DNA of 64,000 nucleotides, taken from positions 1 to 64,000 of the forward strand of contig JAZROZ010000023.1 of NCBI GenBank assembly GCA_045648985.1. Direction: 5' to 3'. Below, piece after piece: positions 38,879 to 48,255 of this stretch (position 1 is its first letter; the number at the start of each line of letters is the position of its first letter). This stretch comes from SIG437 sp045648985. Its GTDB lineage: Bacteria > Bacillota > Clostridia > UBA1381 > UBA9506. The translations under genes and the position numbers were made by a program. The notes below the pieces were generated by a model. It was not told where the DNA came from. It saw only the letters and a list, made by a program, of their open reading frames with translations, and did no database searches.

Positions 38879-40084
38879 ATGAATATAATTAAAAAGAGTT
38901 ATTGCAGAATATATCAGTTTGCTTTCCGTGCAGCACTTCCTTTTTTGCCATATAAAGAGCCTGAAATTATTAAAGATATCGAAGATATCGCTATTGTTAT
39001 AAAAGAAAAGAAAATGTGTGCGCCGCTTATTATTACAGATGAATATTTAAAAAATTCAGGAGCAATATCGCGTCTGGAAAAAGCTTTGACTAATGAAAAA
39101 CTGAATTATTATATGTATGATAAAACAAGACCAAACCCAACTGTTGAAAACGTAGAAGAAGCGCTATCGCTTTATAAAAAAGGGAATTGTGACTGCCTTG
39201 TAGCTTTTGGCGGTGGTAGTGTAATGGATTGTGCAAAAGCGGTTGGTGCAAGAGCAGTATACCCAAAAAGAAAGCTAAGTAGTCTTAAGGGTAACCTCAA
39301 AATATTAAGAAGAATTCCGACTCTTTTTGCTGTTCCAACAACTGCAGGAACGGGGAGTGAAGTAACTGTAACGGCGGTTATAACAGATAGTACAAAAAAA
39401 CATAAATACACAATGAACTCATTTCCGCTCATTCCGAGATATGCAGTTTTAGACCCTGTTGTTACGTTCACGCTTCCTAAAAGTCTTACATCAACAACAG
39501 GTGTGGATGCGCTTACTCACGCAGTAGAAGCATATATAGGACGTTCTACAAGCAGGGAAACAAGACGTCTTGCAAAAGAAGCTGTCAGGCTTATATTTGA
39601 AAACATTGAAACCGCCTATAACGAACCTGAAAATTATAAAGCAAGAGAGAATATGCTGGTAGCTGCGTATAAAGCAGGAATTGCCTTTTCAAAATCATAT
39701 GTTGGATATATACACGCTATTGCACACTCGCTGGGAGGACAGTACAATATTCCACACGGACTTGCAAACTCCGTAATACTTCCGATATTTTTAGAAGAAT
39801 ATGGTGAAAAGATACACAAAAAGCTCTATGAGCTTGCTGTTTATTCGGGTGTTGCAGACGAAAATGAATATATAGAAAAAGCTGCCGAAAAATTTATTCA
39901 AAAAATTAAAGAGCTTAATAAAAAGATGAATATTCCTGAAAATATTTCAGGAATAGAGGAAAGAGATATTACGGTTATGGCAAAGCACGCTGATAAAGAA
40001 GGGAATCCCCTTTATCCTGTGCCGATGCTTTATAATGCAAAAGAGCTTGAAAGAATATATTATAAGATAGGAGAAAACATATGA
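38879..40084 (+). CDS. Iron-containing alcohol dehydrogenase
   Basis: The product is 401 aa of the group III alcohol dehydrogenase family. The nucleotide-binding part has LVAFGGGSVMDCAKAVG and VPTTAGTGSEVT; the metal-binding helical part has GVDALTHAVEAYI, HAIAHSLGGQYNIPHG and the late HADKEGNP. The metal ligands (Asp, three His) appear present. It starts 1 nt after the MarR stop and overlaps the next gene by 4 nt. With the aldehyde dehydrogenase it should interconvert an alcohol, its aldehyde and the acid. Confidence 0.92.
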   Translation: MNIIKKSYCRIYQFAFRAALPFLPYKEPEIIKDIEDIAIVIKEKKMCAPLIITDEYLKNSGAISRLEKALTNEKLNYYMYDKTRPNPTVENVEEALSLYKKGNCDCLVAFGGGSVMDCAKAVGARAVYPKRKLSSLKGNLKILRRIPTLFAVPTTAGTGSEVTVTAVITDSTKKHKYTMNSFPLIPRYAVLDPVVTFTLPKSLTSTTGVDALTHAVEAYIGRSTSRETRRLAKEAVRLIFENIETAYNEPENYKARENMLVAAYKAGIAFSKSYVGYIHAIAHSLGGQYNIPHGLANSVILPIFLEEYGEKIHKKLYELAVYSGVADENEYIEKAAEKFIQKIKELNKKMNIPENISGIEERDITVMAKHADKEGNPLYPVPMLYNAKELERIYYKIGENI

Positions 40085-41454
40085 CGATTGACGAAATATT
40101 GATAGAGCAGAGAGAGTTTTTTCGCTCTGGCAAAACTCTGCCTGTTGATTTTAGAATAAAGATGCTGAAAAAGCTCTATAACGCAGTAAAAGAGAATGAA
40201 AAGGAAATTAATACTGCACTTAAAAAAGACTTGGGGAAAAGCGATTTTGAGGGTTTTATGTGTGAGGTTGGTTTATCTCTGACCGAAATAAGTTATATGA
40301 TAAAGCACGTTAAAAGACTTGCAAAAAGAAAGATTGTTTATACACCGCTTGCACAGTTTGCATCAGTTAGCTTTAAAAAGCCGTCACCGTATGGAAATGT
40401 GCTTATAATGAGTCCCTGGAATTATCCGTTTTTGCTTACCATTGACCCATTAGCAGATGCGATTGCTGCAGGAAATACTGTTGTTTTAAAGCCAAGTGCA
40501 TATTCTCCTGCTACAAGCGAAGTTTTAGGGAAAATAATAAAACAATGTTTTGAGCCTGGATATGTTGCAGTTGTAACGGGCGGCAGAAAAGAAAATGCAG
40601 AACTTCTTGACAAAAAGTTTGATATGGTTTTCTTTACGGGGAGCCAAAATGTCGGCAAAGAGGTTTTAACTAAGTGTGCAAAACATCTCACTCCTGCAGT
40701 GCTTGAGCTTGGCGGCAAAAGTCCGTGTATAGTTGATTCGTCTGCTAAACTTGAGCTTGCTGCTAAACGAATTGTTTTCGGTAAATACTTAAACTGTGGA
40801 CAGACCTGCGTTGCTCCTGATTATATTCTTTGTCAAAAAGACATAAAAGCCGAATTTATTAAGGAAGTAAAAAAGCAGATTAAAAAACAGTATGGAGAAA
40901 ACCCTCTTGCAAATAAAAATTATGGAAAGATTATAAATGAAAAGCATTTTGAAAGAATTATAGCATTGATTAACGATGAAAAAATAGTTGCAGGGGGCAA
41001 AACAGATAGATCACAGCTTAAAATTGAACCTACTGTGATGGATAATGTTTCATTTGATGATGCTGTTATGCAGGAGGAGATTTTCGGACCAGTTATGCCT
41101 GTGATTGAATACGAGAAGTTTGAGAATGTTTTTGACATTTTGAAGGATAAAGAAAAACCGCTTGCACTTTATATTTTCTCTGAAAATAAAAAGCATATAA
41201 AATCTATTCTTGATAGACTTTCTTTTGGCGGCGGATGTGTAAATGACGTCGTTATACACCTTGCAACAAGCGAAATGGGGTTTGGTGGCGTTGGAGAAAG
41301 CGGTATGGGAACATATCACGGAAAACTTGGCTTTGAAGCCTTTTCACACACGAAGAGTATTGTAGATAAGAAAACATTTTTAGACCTCCCAATGCGTTAT
41401 CAGCCTTATAACAGAAGTGTTTACGGAAAATTACTAAAAATGTTTTTGAGATAG
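40081..41454 (+). CDS. NAD(P)-dependent aldehyde dehydrogenase, class 3-like
   Basis: The product is 457 aa, the length of class 3/YwdH-type enzymes that lack the long N-terminal extension. MSPWNYPFLLTIDPLADAIAAGN, quoted as MSPWNYPFLL, then FFTGSQNVGKEV, LELGGKSPCIV (catalytic Glu) and YLNCGQTCVAPDY (catalytic Cys) are present. The C-terminal half has EEIFGPVMPV and GGVGESGMG. It oxidises an aldehyde to the acid. Its start overlaps the upstream gene (ATGA), so the two act as a pair. Confidence 0.92.
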   Translation: MTIDEILIEQREFFRSGKTLPVDFRIKMLKKLYNAVKENEKEINTALKKDLGKSDFEGFMCEVGLSLTEISYMIKHVKRLAKRKIVYTPLAQFASVSFKKPSPYGNVLIMSPWNYPFLLTIDPLADAIAAGNTVVLKPSAYSPATSEVLGKIIKQCFEPGYVAVVTGGRKENAELLDKKFDMVFFTGSQNVGKEVLTKCAKHLTPAVLELGGKSPCIVDSSAKLELAAKRIVFGKYLNCGQTCVAPDYILCQKDIKAEFIKEVKKQIKKQYGENPLANKNYGKIINEKHFERIIALINDEKIVAGGKTDRSQLKIEPTVMDNVSFDDAVMQEEIFGPVMPVIEYEKFENVFDILKDKEKPLALYIFSENKKHIKSILDRLSFGGGCVNDVVIHLATSEMGFGGVGESGMGTYHGKLGFEAFSHTKSIVDKKTFLDLPMRYQPYNRSVYGKLLKMFLR

Positions 41455-41466
41455 CAGAGTATAACG

Positions 41467-41503
41467 AAAAAGACAGAATTCGTAAGAATACTGTCTTTTA
41501 CTT
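41467..41503. terminator. Bidirectional terminator between ALDH and tRNA-Cys
   Basis: AAAAGACAG pairs with CTGTCTTTT with an inner ATTC/GAAT pair. A- and T-runs lie on both sides. Confidence 0.75.
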
Positions 41504-41504
41504 C

Positions 41505-41578
41505 TGGAGGCGCCACCCAGACTTGAACTGGGGATAAAGGTGTTGCAGACCTCTGCCTTACCACTTGGCTATGGCGCC
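41505..41578 (-). tRNA. tRNA-Cys(GCA)
   Basis: Read on minus, the acceptor GGCGCCA pairs with TGGCGCC, the anticodon loop is TCTGCAA (GCA), discriminator U73 is the expected Cys identity base, and CCA is encoded. Confidence 0.95.
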
Positions 41579-41620
41579 ATATTATATTATATGCAAAACA
41601 ACGAGTATGTGTGATTAAAT

Positions 41621-41665
41621 TTAAAAATTCTTGCCTCTAAAAGGCTTAGAAGCAAGAATTTTTAA
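41621..41665 (-). terminator. Terminator after tRNA-Gly(GCC)
   Basis: TTAAAAATTCTTGC (41621-41634) pairs perfectly with GCAAGAATTTTTAA (41652-41665). It separates tRNA-Cys from the four upstream tRNAs. Confidence 0.8.
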
Positions 41666-41667
41666 TT

Positions 41668-41742
41668 TGGAGCGGAAGACGAGATTCGAACTCGCGACGT
41701 TCACCTTGGCAAGGTGACGCTCTACCACTGAGCCACTCCCGC
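41668..41742 (-). tRNA. tRNA-Gly(GCC)
   Basis: Read on minus, the acceptor GCGGGAG pairs with CTTCCGC (one wobble). The anticodon arm gives GCC (CTTGCCAAG), and CCA is encoded. Confidence 0.95.
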
Positions 41743-41761
41743 ATAAATGATGGCTGTTAGT

Positions 41762-41837
41762 TGGTGCCTCCGGGTGGAATCGAACCGCCGACACAGGGAT
41801 TTTCAGTCCCTTGCTCTACCGACTGAGCTACAGAGGC
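41762..41837 (-). tRNA. tRNA-Phe(GAA)
   Basis: Read on minus, the acceptor GCCTCTG pairs with CGGAGGC. The anticodon arm GGGAC-TGAAAAT-CCC-type gives GAA. The discriminator is A and CCA is encoded. Confidence 0.95.
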
Positions 41838-41841
41838 AAGT

Positions 41842-41918
41842 TGGCGACCCGAAAGGGGCTCGAACCCTCGACCTCCAGCGTGACAGGCTGGCATTCTAAC
41901 CAACTGAACTATCGGGCC
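41842..41918 (-). tRNA. tRNA-Asp(GTC)
   Basis: Read on minus, the acceptor GGCCCGA pairs with TCGGGTC. The anticodon arm CCAGC-CTGTCAC-GCTGG gives GTC. The discriminator is G and CCA is encoded. Confidence 0.95.
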
Positions 41919-41933
41919 AACTCTTAAACAAAA

Positions 41934-42009
41934 TGGTGGGCGCAACAGGGCTCGAACCTGTGACCCTCTGCTTGTAAGGCAGATGCTCTCCCAGCTGAGC
42001 TATGCGCCC
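41934..42009 (-). tRNA. tRNA-Val(TAC)
   Basis: Read on minus, the acceptor GGGCGCA pairs with TGCGCCC. The anticodon arm CTGCC-TTACAAG-CAG-type gives TAC. The discriminator is A and CCA is encoded. It is the first gene of the minus-strand tRNA operon. Confidence 0.95.
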
Positions 42010-42044
42010 ATTCGTTTTGCTTCGCCGTTTCAGCGACAAATAGT

Positions 42045-42073
42045 ATTATACACGAATCAAACCTTGTTGTCAA
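42045..42073 (-). promoter_or_regulatory. Consensus promoter of the minus-strand tRNA operon
   Basis: Read on minus, TTGACA (42073-42068), a 17-nt spacer and TATAAT (42050-42045), 36 nt before tRNA-Val. A strong AT-rich stretch lies upstream. Confidence 0.93.
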
Positions 42074-42231
42074 CCATTATTTTTAAATTTTTTAAAAAAT
42101 TTTTTTATAAGAAATACAAAAAAAGCTTTAGATGTTGAAAAATAGGCGTTTACAGGCTTTTTATACGTTTTATTTTCATTAAAAACTTTTTGAATATTTT
42201 ATTAATTTGTTATTAACATTATATAATTACG

Positions 42232-42260
42232 TTGACAAGTTTGACGAAAAAGGGTATAAT
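42232..42260 (+). promoter_or_regulatory. Consensus promoter of the RHH-clpB operon
   Basis: TTGACA (42232-42237), a 17-nt spacer and TATAAT (42255-42260), 37 nt before the start. No CIRCE element is present. Confidence 0.9.
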
Positions 42261-42297
42261 ACTTTATGATGAGAAAAGAAAAGGCGGTGCGATAATA

Positions 42298-42966
42298 ATG
42301 AAGAAAAGTGTATACAGTTTAGTACTATCGGATAGTGTTGTTGAAGCTGTTGACAGAGCAGCATATGCAAAGGGTCAAAGCCGTTCTAATTATATAAATA
42401 ATATCTTAGCAGAGCATCTTTCTTTTGTTACCCCTGAAAAAAGGATGCGCAACATTTTTGATGTTATAGAAGCAATGGCCCAGAGAGAGGAAGCTTTCAG
42501 GATACAAAAACAACAATCCGAGTATATGTTTTCGCTTCTCAGTTCTTTGAAATATAAATATAGACCAACAATAAGATATCAGATAGAACTTTATCAATCT
42601 CAACAAAATGGAACAATAGGGGAGTTTAAAATAATATTCAGGACGCAAAGTGAAGAATTTGCTGAGATTATGAAGGAATTTTTTATAACTTGGGCAAAAC
42701 ATGAACAAAAGTTTATTTCACATATATTTACAAGGTCACCTGTTAAATATAGCGCGGGGGAAGGAAAGCTTATAAGGCAAATAAAAGTGCCCTCGGGAAA
42801 TTCAGTAAATGAACAGGAGCTTGCAAAAGTTCTGTCAGATTATATTCAGATGTTTGATAAAGCATTAAAAGAATATATTGCATCAGTTCCAGAGACGATG
42901 TATGCCGAAAAATATATTGATAAGCTTTATTCAAATTACATTAAAAACAGCGTTGTATTAATTTAA
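42298..42966 (+). CDS. Ribbon-helix-helix domain protein upstream of clpB
   Basis: The product is 222 aa. The N-terminal 45 residues (KKSVYSLVLSDSVVEAVDRA, AYAKGQSRSNYINNILAEHL) form a CopG/Arc-like ribbon-helix-helix with the usual hydrophobic strand and NYINNIL helix. The remaining 175 residues are not recognised; they include YRPTIRYQIELYQ and a Tyr/Lys-rich C-terminus and look mixed alpha/beta. The ATG at 42298 follows AAGGCGGTG. It lies 12 nt before clpB behind one promoter, so it may regulate the chaperone operon. Confidence 0.75.
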   Translation: MKKSVYSLVLSDSVVEAVDRAAYAKGQSRSNYINNILAEHLSFVTPEKRMRNIFDVIEAMAQREEAFRIQKQQSEYMFSLLSSLKYKYRPTIRYQIELYQSQQNGTIGEFKIIFRTQSEEFAEIMKEFFITWAKHEQKFISHIFTRSPVKYSAGEGKLIRQIKVPSGNSVNEQELAKVLSDYIQMFDKALKEYIASVPETMYAEKYIDKLYSNYIKNSVVLI

Positions 42967-42978
42967 GGAGGTATTATA

Positions 42979-45579
42979 ATGAATGTACAAAAATTTACTC
43001 AAAAATCATTAGAGGCACTTCAAAGTGCGCAAATGCTTGCAATAGATTATCAGAATATGCAGATAGAGCCTGAGCATCTTTTTTTCAGTTTAATTGAAGA
43101 TGACGGTGGACTCATATCTCTGCTTATCAATAAGATGGGACTCAATCTTGAACTTTTAAGAAGTGATGTAAAAAAATCAATAGACGGACTTTCAAAAGTA
43201 ACCGGAAGCGGAAGGGAAGCGGGCAAAATTTATATTTCTCCCGATGTTGATAAAATCATATCTCAATCTGAAAAGCAGGCCGACCATATGAAAGACGAAT
43301 ATGTGTCGGTAGAACATATTATGCTCTCAATGCTTGATAAGCCAAACGATACTTTAAAGAAGATTTTTTCAAATCACGGTATAAAGAAGAATGATTTTTT
43401 ATCTACATTACAAACTGTAAGGGGCAATACTAAAGTGACAAGCGACTCCCCTGAAGCAACATATGACGTGCTTTTAAAATATGGTCAGGATTTAGTTGAA
43501 CTTGCAAAACAAAATAAGCTTGACCCCGTTATTGGTCGTGATGGCGAGATAAGAAACGTTATAAGGATACTTTCAAGAAAAACGAAAAACAATCCTGTTT
43601 TAATAGGTGAACCCGGTGTAGGTAAAACGGCAATTGCAGAGGGTTTGGCGATAAGAATTGTAAGGGGCGATGTTCCTGAGGGGCTTAAAAATAAAACGAT
43701 ATTTTCACTCAATATGGGTTCACTCGTCGCAGGTGCTAAATTTAGGGGTGAATTTGAAGAGAGACTAAAAGCTGTACTTGAAGAAATAAAACAAAGTGAA
43801 GGCAGAATAATTCTTTTCATTGATGAGCTTCATACGATTGTAGGTGCAGGAAAAACTGACGGAGCAATGGATGCAGGCAATATCTTAAAGCCGATGCTTG
43901 CAAGGGGAGAGCTTCATTGTATAGGTGCAACCACTTTAGATGAATACAGACAATATATCGAAAAAGACGCAGCGCTAGAGCGAAGATTTCAACCGGTGCT
44001 TATTGATGAGCCAACAGTTGAAGATACTATTTCAATACTTCGTGGACTGAAAGAAAGATACGAGGTGTTTCACGGAGTGAAAATTCAGGACCAGGCACTC
44101 ATCACTGCGGCTGTGCTTTCAAACAGATATATTTCAGAGCGTTTTCTTCCGGATAAAGCTATTGACCTGATAGACGAGGCCTGCGCTATGGTTAGAACAG
44201 AGATAGATTCAATGCCGACAGAGCTTGATGAAATATCACGAAAGATTATGCAGCTTGAGATTGAAGAAGCGGCACTGAAAAAAGAAACAGATAATCTCTC
44301 AAAAGAGCATTTAGCGGAAATCCAAAAAACCTTAGCAGAATTAAGATCAGATTTTAATGAAATGAAAGCAAAGTGGGATAATGAAAAAACATCTATAGGA
44401 AAAGTACAAAAGCTGCGTGAGAAGATTGAGTCAGTTAATGCAGAAATTGCTTTAGCTGAAAGGAATTATAATCTTGACAAGGCTGCAGAATTAAAATACG
44501 GAAAATTGCCTGCGCTCATATCAGAGCTTGAAGCTTTAGAAGAAAAGGCGGAAAATGTTCATGTATCAAGTAAGCTTTTAAGAGATAGAGTAACGGATGA
44601 AGAAATTGCTAAAGTGATATGCAGATGGACAGGAATACCAGTCCAGAGATTAATGGAGGGCGAACGTGAAAAACTGCTTTCTCTTGATAAAACTCTTCAC
44701 GAAAGAGTAATCGGACAAAATGAAGCTGTTTTAAAGGTGACAGATGCAATTTTGCGCTCAAGAGCAGGTATTCAGGACCCAAACAGGCCGATAGGCTCAT
44801 TCCTTTTCTTAGGTCCTACGGGTGTTGGAAAAACAGAGCTTGCTAAATCTTTAGCGGAGGTACTTTTTGATGATGAGCATAATATGGTAAGAATAGATAT
44901 GTCAGAGTATATGGAAAAATACTCGGTATCAAGACTCATCGGTGCACCTCCGGGATATGTTGGGTATGAAGAGGGCGGACAGCTCACAGAAGCAGTACGA
45001 CGCAAGCCGTATTCTGTTGTGCTTTTTGACGAGGTGGAAAAAGCTCATCCTGATGTATTTAATGTACTGCTGCAGGTTTTAGATGATGGCAGAATTACGG
45101 ACTCTCAGGGGCGTACTGTAGATTTTAAAAATACTATATTAATTTTAACGTCAAATATCGGCTCTGATTATATATTGGAGGGAATTGATGATAGCGGCAA
45201 AATAAGCGATGAAGCAAAAGAAAATGTGCAGAAACTTTTAAAACGTAGCTTCAGACCTGAATTTTTAAACAGACTGGACGAGATAGTATTCTATAAACCG
45301 CTTGTTAAATCGGAGATATCTCAGATTGTCAACCTTATGATTTCAGATATCAAAAAAAGACTCAAAGACAAACAGTTAGATATTGAGCTAACCGATAGTG
45401 CTAAAAACTTTGTGATAGAAAGCGGATTTGACCCCATCTATGGTGCAAGACCGTTAAAAAGATTTTTACAAAGTAAGGTTGAAACGCTCTTAGCAAGGAA
45501 AATTATTTCAAGCGATTTGTCGATGGGTACTGTTCTTACTGTAGATTATAACGGTAGTGATTTATACGTGAAAGAGTGA
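42979..45579 (+). CDS. clpB: ATP-dependent disaggregase ClpB
   Basis: ClpB is a Hsp100 that extracts proteins from aggregates with DnaK. The product is 866 aa. Clp-N (1-145) is followed by AAA1 with Walker A GEPGVGKTA (about 210-217), the middle coiled-coil domain (EEAALKKETDNLSKEHLA, long KLREKIESVNAE helices) and AAA2 with GPTGVGKTE (about 612). It ends with ARPLKRFLQSKVET. The long middle domain separates it from ClpA/ClpC. AAGGAGGT precedes the ATG. It is co-transcribed with an RHH protein. Confidence 0.96.
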   Translation: MNVQKFTQKSLEALQSAQMLAIDYQNMQIEPEHLFFSLIEDDGGLISLLINKMGLNLELLRSDVKKSIDGLSKVTGSGREAGKIYISPDVDKIISQSEKQADHMKDEYVSVEHIMLSMLDKPNDTLKKIFSNHGIKKNDFLSTLQTVRGNTKVTSDSPEATYDVLLKYGQDLVELAKQNKLDPVIGRDGEIRNVIRILSRKTKNNPVLIGEPGVGKTAIAEGLAIRIVRGDVPEGLKNKTIFSLNMGSLVAGAKFRGEFEERLKAVLEEIKQSEGRIILFIDELHTIVGAGKTDGAMDAGNILKPMLARGELHCIGATTLDEYRQYIEKDAALERRFQPVLIDEPTVEDTISILRGLKERYEVFHGVKIQDQALITAAVLSNRYISERFLPDKAIDLIDEACAMVRTEIDSMPTELDEISRKIMQLEIEEAALKKETDNLSKEHLAEIQKTLAELRSDFNEMKAKWDNEKTSIGKVQKLREKIESVNAEIALAERNYNLDKAAELKYGKLPALISELEALEEKAENVHVSSKLLRDRVTDEEIAKVICRWTGIPVQRLMEGEREKLLSLDKTLHERVIGQNEAVLKVTDAILRSRAGIQDPNRPIGSFLFLGPTGVGKTELAKSLAEVLFDDEHNMVRIDMSEYMEKYSVSRLIGAPPGYVGYEEGGQLTEAVRRKPYSVVLFDEVEKAHPDVFNVLLQVLDDGRITDSQGRTVDFKNTILILTSNIGSDYILEGIDDSGKISDEAKENVQKLLKRSFRPEFLNRLDEIVFYKPLVKSEISQIVNLMISDIKKRLKDKQLDIELTDSAKNFVIESGFDPIYGARPLKRFLQSKVETLLARKIISSDLSMGTVLTVDYNGSDLYVKE

Positions 45580-45592
45580 TTCATATAAAGTA

Positions 45593-45631
45593 AAAATGGC
45601 TATGTGAAACTTTATTTCACATAGCCATTTT
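45593..45631. terminator. Bidirectional terminator between clpB and pfkA
   Basis: A 17-bp perfect stem AAAATGGCTATGTGAAA (45593-45609) / TTTCACATAGCCATTTT (45615-45631) with a 5-nt loop. Confidence 0.88.
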
Positions 45632-45643
45632 GTCTGCTTGATA

Positions 45644-46606
45644 TTACATACTTAAAATTTCCAAAAGGTCTAAAAATTCAGGATCCATTGTTTTTTTCAT
45701 TTCCAGACCTTCGCAGATGTCATAATCCACCATCTGATTGTTTTTCATAGCAACAATTCTGTTGCCACCGCCTTCAATTAAGAGTTTTACGGCGTGTGCA
45801 CCCATTCGGCTTGCAATAATTCTGTCATTTACTGTAGGACTGCCGCCGCGCTGAATATATCCTAAAATAGTAGCGCGTGTTGCAATTCCCGTTTCTTCCT
45901 CGATTTTTGCAGCAATATCAACAGAGTTTCCCACACCCTCTGCTACAACAAACAGATTGTGTTCTTTTCCTCTTACTCTTCCTTTTTCAATCGGTTTTAT
46001 AATATCTTCATAAAAATCATATTCATGCTCAGGAACGATAGCAGCTTCTGCACCGCAAGCCATCGCAACGTGTGCAGCAATATATCCTGCATTTCTTCCC
46101 ATAACTTCTATTATAGAGCATCTTTCGTGAGAACGTGCAGTATCTCTTATTTTATCTATAGCATCCTTAACAGTGTTAAGTGCCGTATCAAATCCGATTG
46201 AATAGTCAGAGCAACCGATATCATTGTCAATAGTCGCAGGCACACCAACTGTTGGAAGTCCTGCTAAACTTAAATCACGTGCTCCTCTGAAAGAGCCGTC
46301 ACCACCGATTACAACCATACCGTCAATTTCAAGAGCATTTGCAATATTAACAGCCTTTTTGATGCTTGCTTCTTCTTTGAATTCAGGACATCTTGCGGTT
46401 TGAAGCACTGTTCCACCTCTGTGCAGTATATCAGAAACTGATCTTTCGGAAAGGTCAATATAATCTCCTGCTAAAAGCCCCCTATAGCCCTTTTTAAAGC
46501 CGACAACCTTTAATCCCTTATTAATAGCAAAACGCGTAACGGCACGGACTGCCGCATTCATACCGGGAGCATCGCCGCCGCTTGTAAGTACACCAATCTT
46601 TTTCAT
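45644..46606 (-). CDS. pfkA: 6-phosphofructokinase, ATP-dependent
   Basis: PFK phosphorylates fructose-6-phosphate with ATP, the committed step of glycolysis. The product is 320 aa, the classic bacterial PfkA length. GVLTSGGDAPGMNAAVRA, VIGGDGSFRGA, the catalytic TIDNDIGCSDYSIGFDTA and EVMGRNAGYIA are present. Gly in GGDGS favours ATP over pyrophosphate. The ATG at 46606 is used because AGGAG touches an earlier in-frame ATG. It is monocistronic; no pyk follows in the window. Confidence 0.96.
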   Translation of the reverse strand: MKKIGVLTSGGDAPGMNAAVRAVTRFAINKGLKVVGFKKGYRGLLAGDYIDLSERSVSDILHRGGTVLQTARCPEFKEEASIKKAVNIANALEIDGMVVIGGDGSFRGARDLSLAGLPTVGVPATIDNDIGCSDYSIGFDTALNTVKDAIDKIRDTARSHERCSIIEVMGRNAGYIAAHVAMACGAEAAIVPEHEYDFYEDIIKPIEKGRVRGKEHNLFVVAEGVGNSVDIAAKIEEETGIATRATILGYIQRGGSPTVNDRIIASRMGAHAVKLLIEGGGNRIVAMKNNQMVDYDICEGLEMKKTMDPEFLDLLEILSM

Positions 46607-46810
46607 AAATAACATCTCCTATATCTCAAACAATATAATCTAAATAATTATATTGTACTATATAAATTTTTTTTTTGCAATTATTTTAATAAAAATAATT
46701 ATATTGTTTAGTGTATAGCAATTTAAAAACATTTTTTTAATGTAATTTGCTTGAAATAGTATCAAAAATATATGTTTTTTGCTCTATGTAGCTTTAAAAT
46801 GAAATTTTTG

Positions 46811-46839
46811 TTGCAAAAAAATTCATTTTTGAGTATAAT
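46811..46839 (+). promoter_or_regulatory. gdhA promoter
   Basis: TTGCAA (46811-46816), a 17-nt spacer and TATAAT (46834-46839), 41 nt before the GTG start. The 270-nt upstream interval is very AT-rich and holds two copies of AATAATTATATTGT (near 46643 and 46695). Confidence 0.75.
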
Positions 46840-46880
46840 GTTACAAGATAAATTAAATTTCGACTTAAGGAGTGAAATTT

Positions 46881-48236
46881 GTGACTTTAAAAAATGCATA
46901 TTTAAAAGGTGTAATGGAAACTGTTATAAAGAGAAATCCGGGCGAACCGGAATTCCATCAGGCAGTAGAAGAGGTTCTTTGTTCAATTGAGCCTATTGTT
47001 GAAAAAAGACCTGAATTTGAAAAGACAGGACTTATTGAAAGACTTGTTGAACCTGACAGAATGGTATCATTCCGTGTTTCATGGGTTGACGATAACGGAA
47101 AAACTCAGGTAAACAGAGGATATCGTGTTCAGTTCAACGGAGCTTTAGGACCATATAAGGGTGGCCTCAGATTCCATCCTACAGTATATTCAGGTATCAT
47201 CAAGTTCTTAGGATTTGAACAGACTTTTAAAAATAGCTTAACAGGTCTTCCTATCGGCGGCGGTAAAGGCGGCAGCGACTTCGACCCAAGAGGAAAGAGC
47301 GATGCTGAAATCATGAGATTCTGTCAGGCATTTATGACAGAGCTTTATAGATACATCGGTCCTGATGTTGACGTTCCTGCAGGCGATATCGGTGTTGGCG
47401 GAAGAGAAATTGGCTTCCTTTATGGTCAGTATAAGAGAATTAAGGGTTGCTGGGAAAATGGTGTATTAACAGGTAAAGGCTTAGAATACGGCGGTTCACT
47501 TATAAGACCTGAAGCAACAGGCTTTGGTGCTACATATTACGCAAACGAAGTTCTCACACATTTAGGTGATACTATCGTAGGCAAAACAGTAGCAGTTTCA
47601 GGCTTTGGTAATGTTGCTTGGGGTGTATGCCAGAAAGTTGCAGAGCTCGGCGGTAAAGTTGTTACAATTTCAGGACCTGACGGCTATGTTTATGATCCGG
47701 ATGGTGTTACAACAAAGGAAAAATTCGATTTTATGCTTGAAATGAGAGCATCAGGCCGTGACCGAGCACAAGACTATGCTGAAAAATTCGGTTGCGAATT
47801 CCATGCAGGTGAAAAACCATGGGGTGTTAAGGTTGATATCTGTATGCCTTGTGCAACACAGAACGAAATCAATGCTTTAGAAGCTGAAAAGATTATCGCA
47901 AATGGCACAAAGTATTATATTGAAGTTGCAAATATGCCTACAACAAACGATGCAATGGCACTTTTAAAAGATAAAGGTCTCATCATTGGTCCTTCAAAAG
48001 CAGTTAATGCAGGCGGCGTTGCTGTTTCTGCACTTGAGATGTCTCAGAACTCAATGAGATATAGCTGGACAGCTGAAGAAGTTGATGCAAAACTTAAGGG
48101 CATTATGGCAAACATCCATAAAGTTTCGATGGAAGCAGCAGAAGAATATGGCTTTGGCTATGTCCTTGTTGCAGGTGCAAATATCGCAGGCTTTATAAAG
48201 GTTGCTAAAGCTATGATGGCATATGGTATTATATAA
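46881..48236 (+). CDS. gdhA: Glutamate dehydrogenase, NADP-type
   Basis: GDH assimilates ammonium into 2-oxoglutarate to give glutamate. The product is 451 aa, the length of hexameric NADP-linked enzymes. Landmarks are FRVSWVDDNGKTQVNRGYRV, GPYKGGLRFHP, LPIGGGKGGSDFDP (catalytic Lys), PAGDIGVGGREIG and the Rossmann GFGNVAWG. The start is GTG 46881 with AAGGAG 8 nt upstream; the GTG at 46872 overlaps that site. It has its own promoter and terminator. Confidence 0.96.
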   Translation: MTLKNAYLKGVMETVIKRNPGEPEFHQAVEEVLCSIEPIVEKRPEFEKTGLIERLVEPDRMVSFRVSWVDDNGKTQVNRGYRVQFNGALGPYKGGLRFHPTVYSGIIKFLGFEQTFKNSLTGLPIGGGKGGSDFDPRGKSDAEIMRFCQAFMTELYRYIGPDVDVPAGDIGVGGREIGFLYGQYKRIKGCWENGVLTGKGLEYGGSLIRPEATGFGATYYANEVLTHLGDTIVGKTVAVSGFGNVAWGVCQKVAELGGKVVTISGPDGYVYDPDGVTTKEKFDFMLEMRASGRDRAQDYAEKFGCEFHAGEKPWGVKVDICMPCATQNEINALEAEKIIANGTKYYIEVANMPTTNDAMALLKDKGLIIGPSKAVNAGGVAVSALEMSQNSMRYSWTAEEVDAKLKGIMANIHKVSMEAAEEYGFGYVLVAGANIAGFIKVAKAMMAYGII

Positions 48237-48255
48237 AATTTCATAAGCATTTTGG

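Noticed and set aside
42010..42297. CIRCE element for the clpB operon
   Set aside because: No TTAGCACTC/GAGTGCTAA pair is present in the interval.
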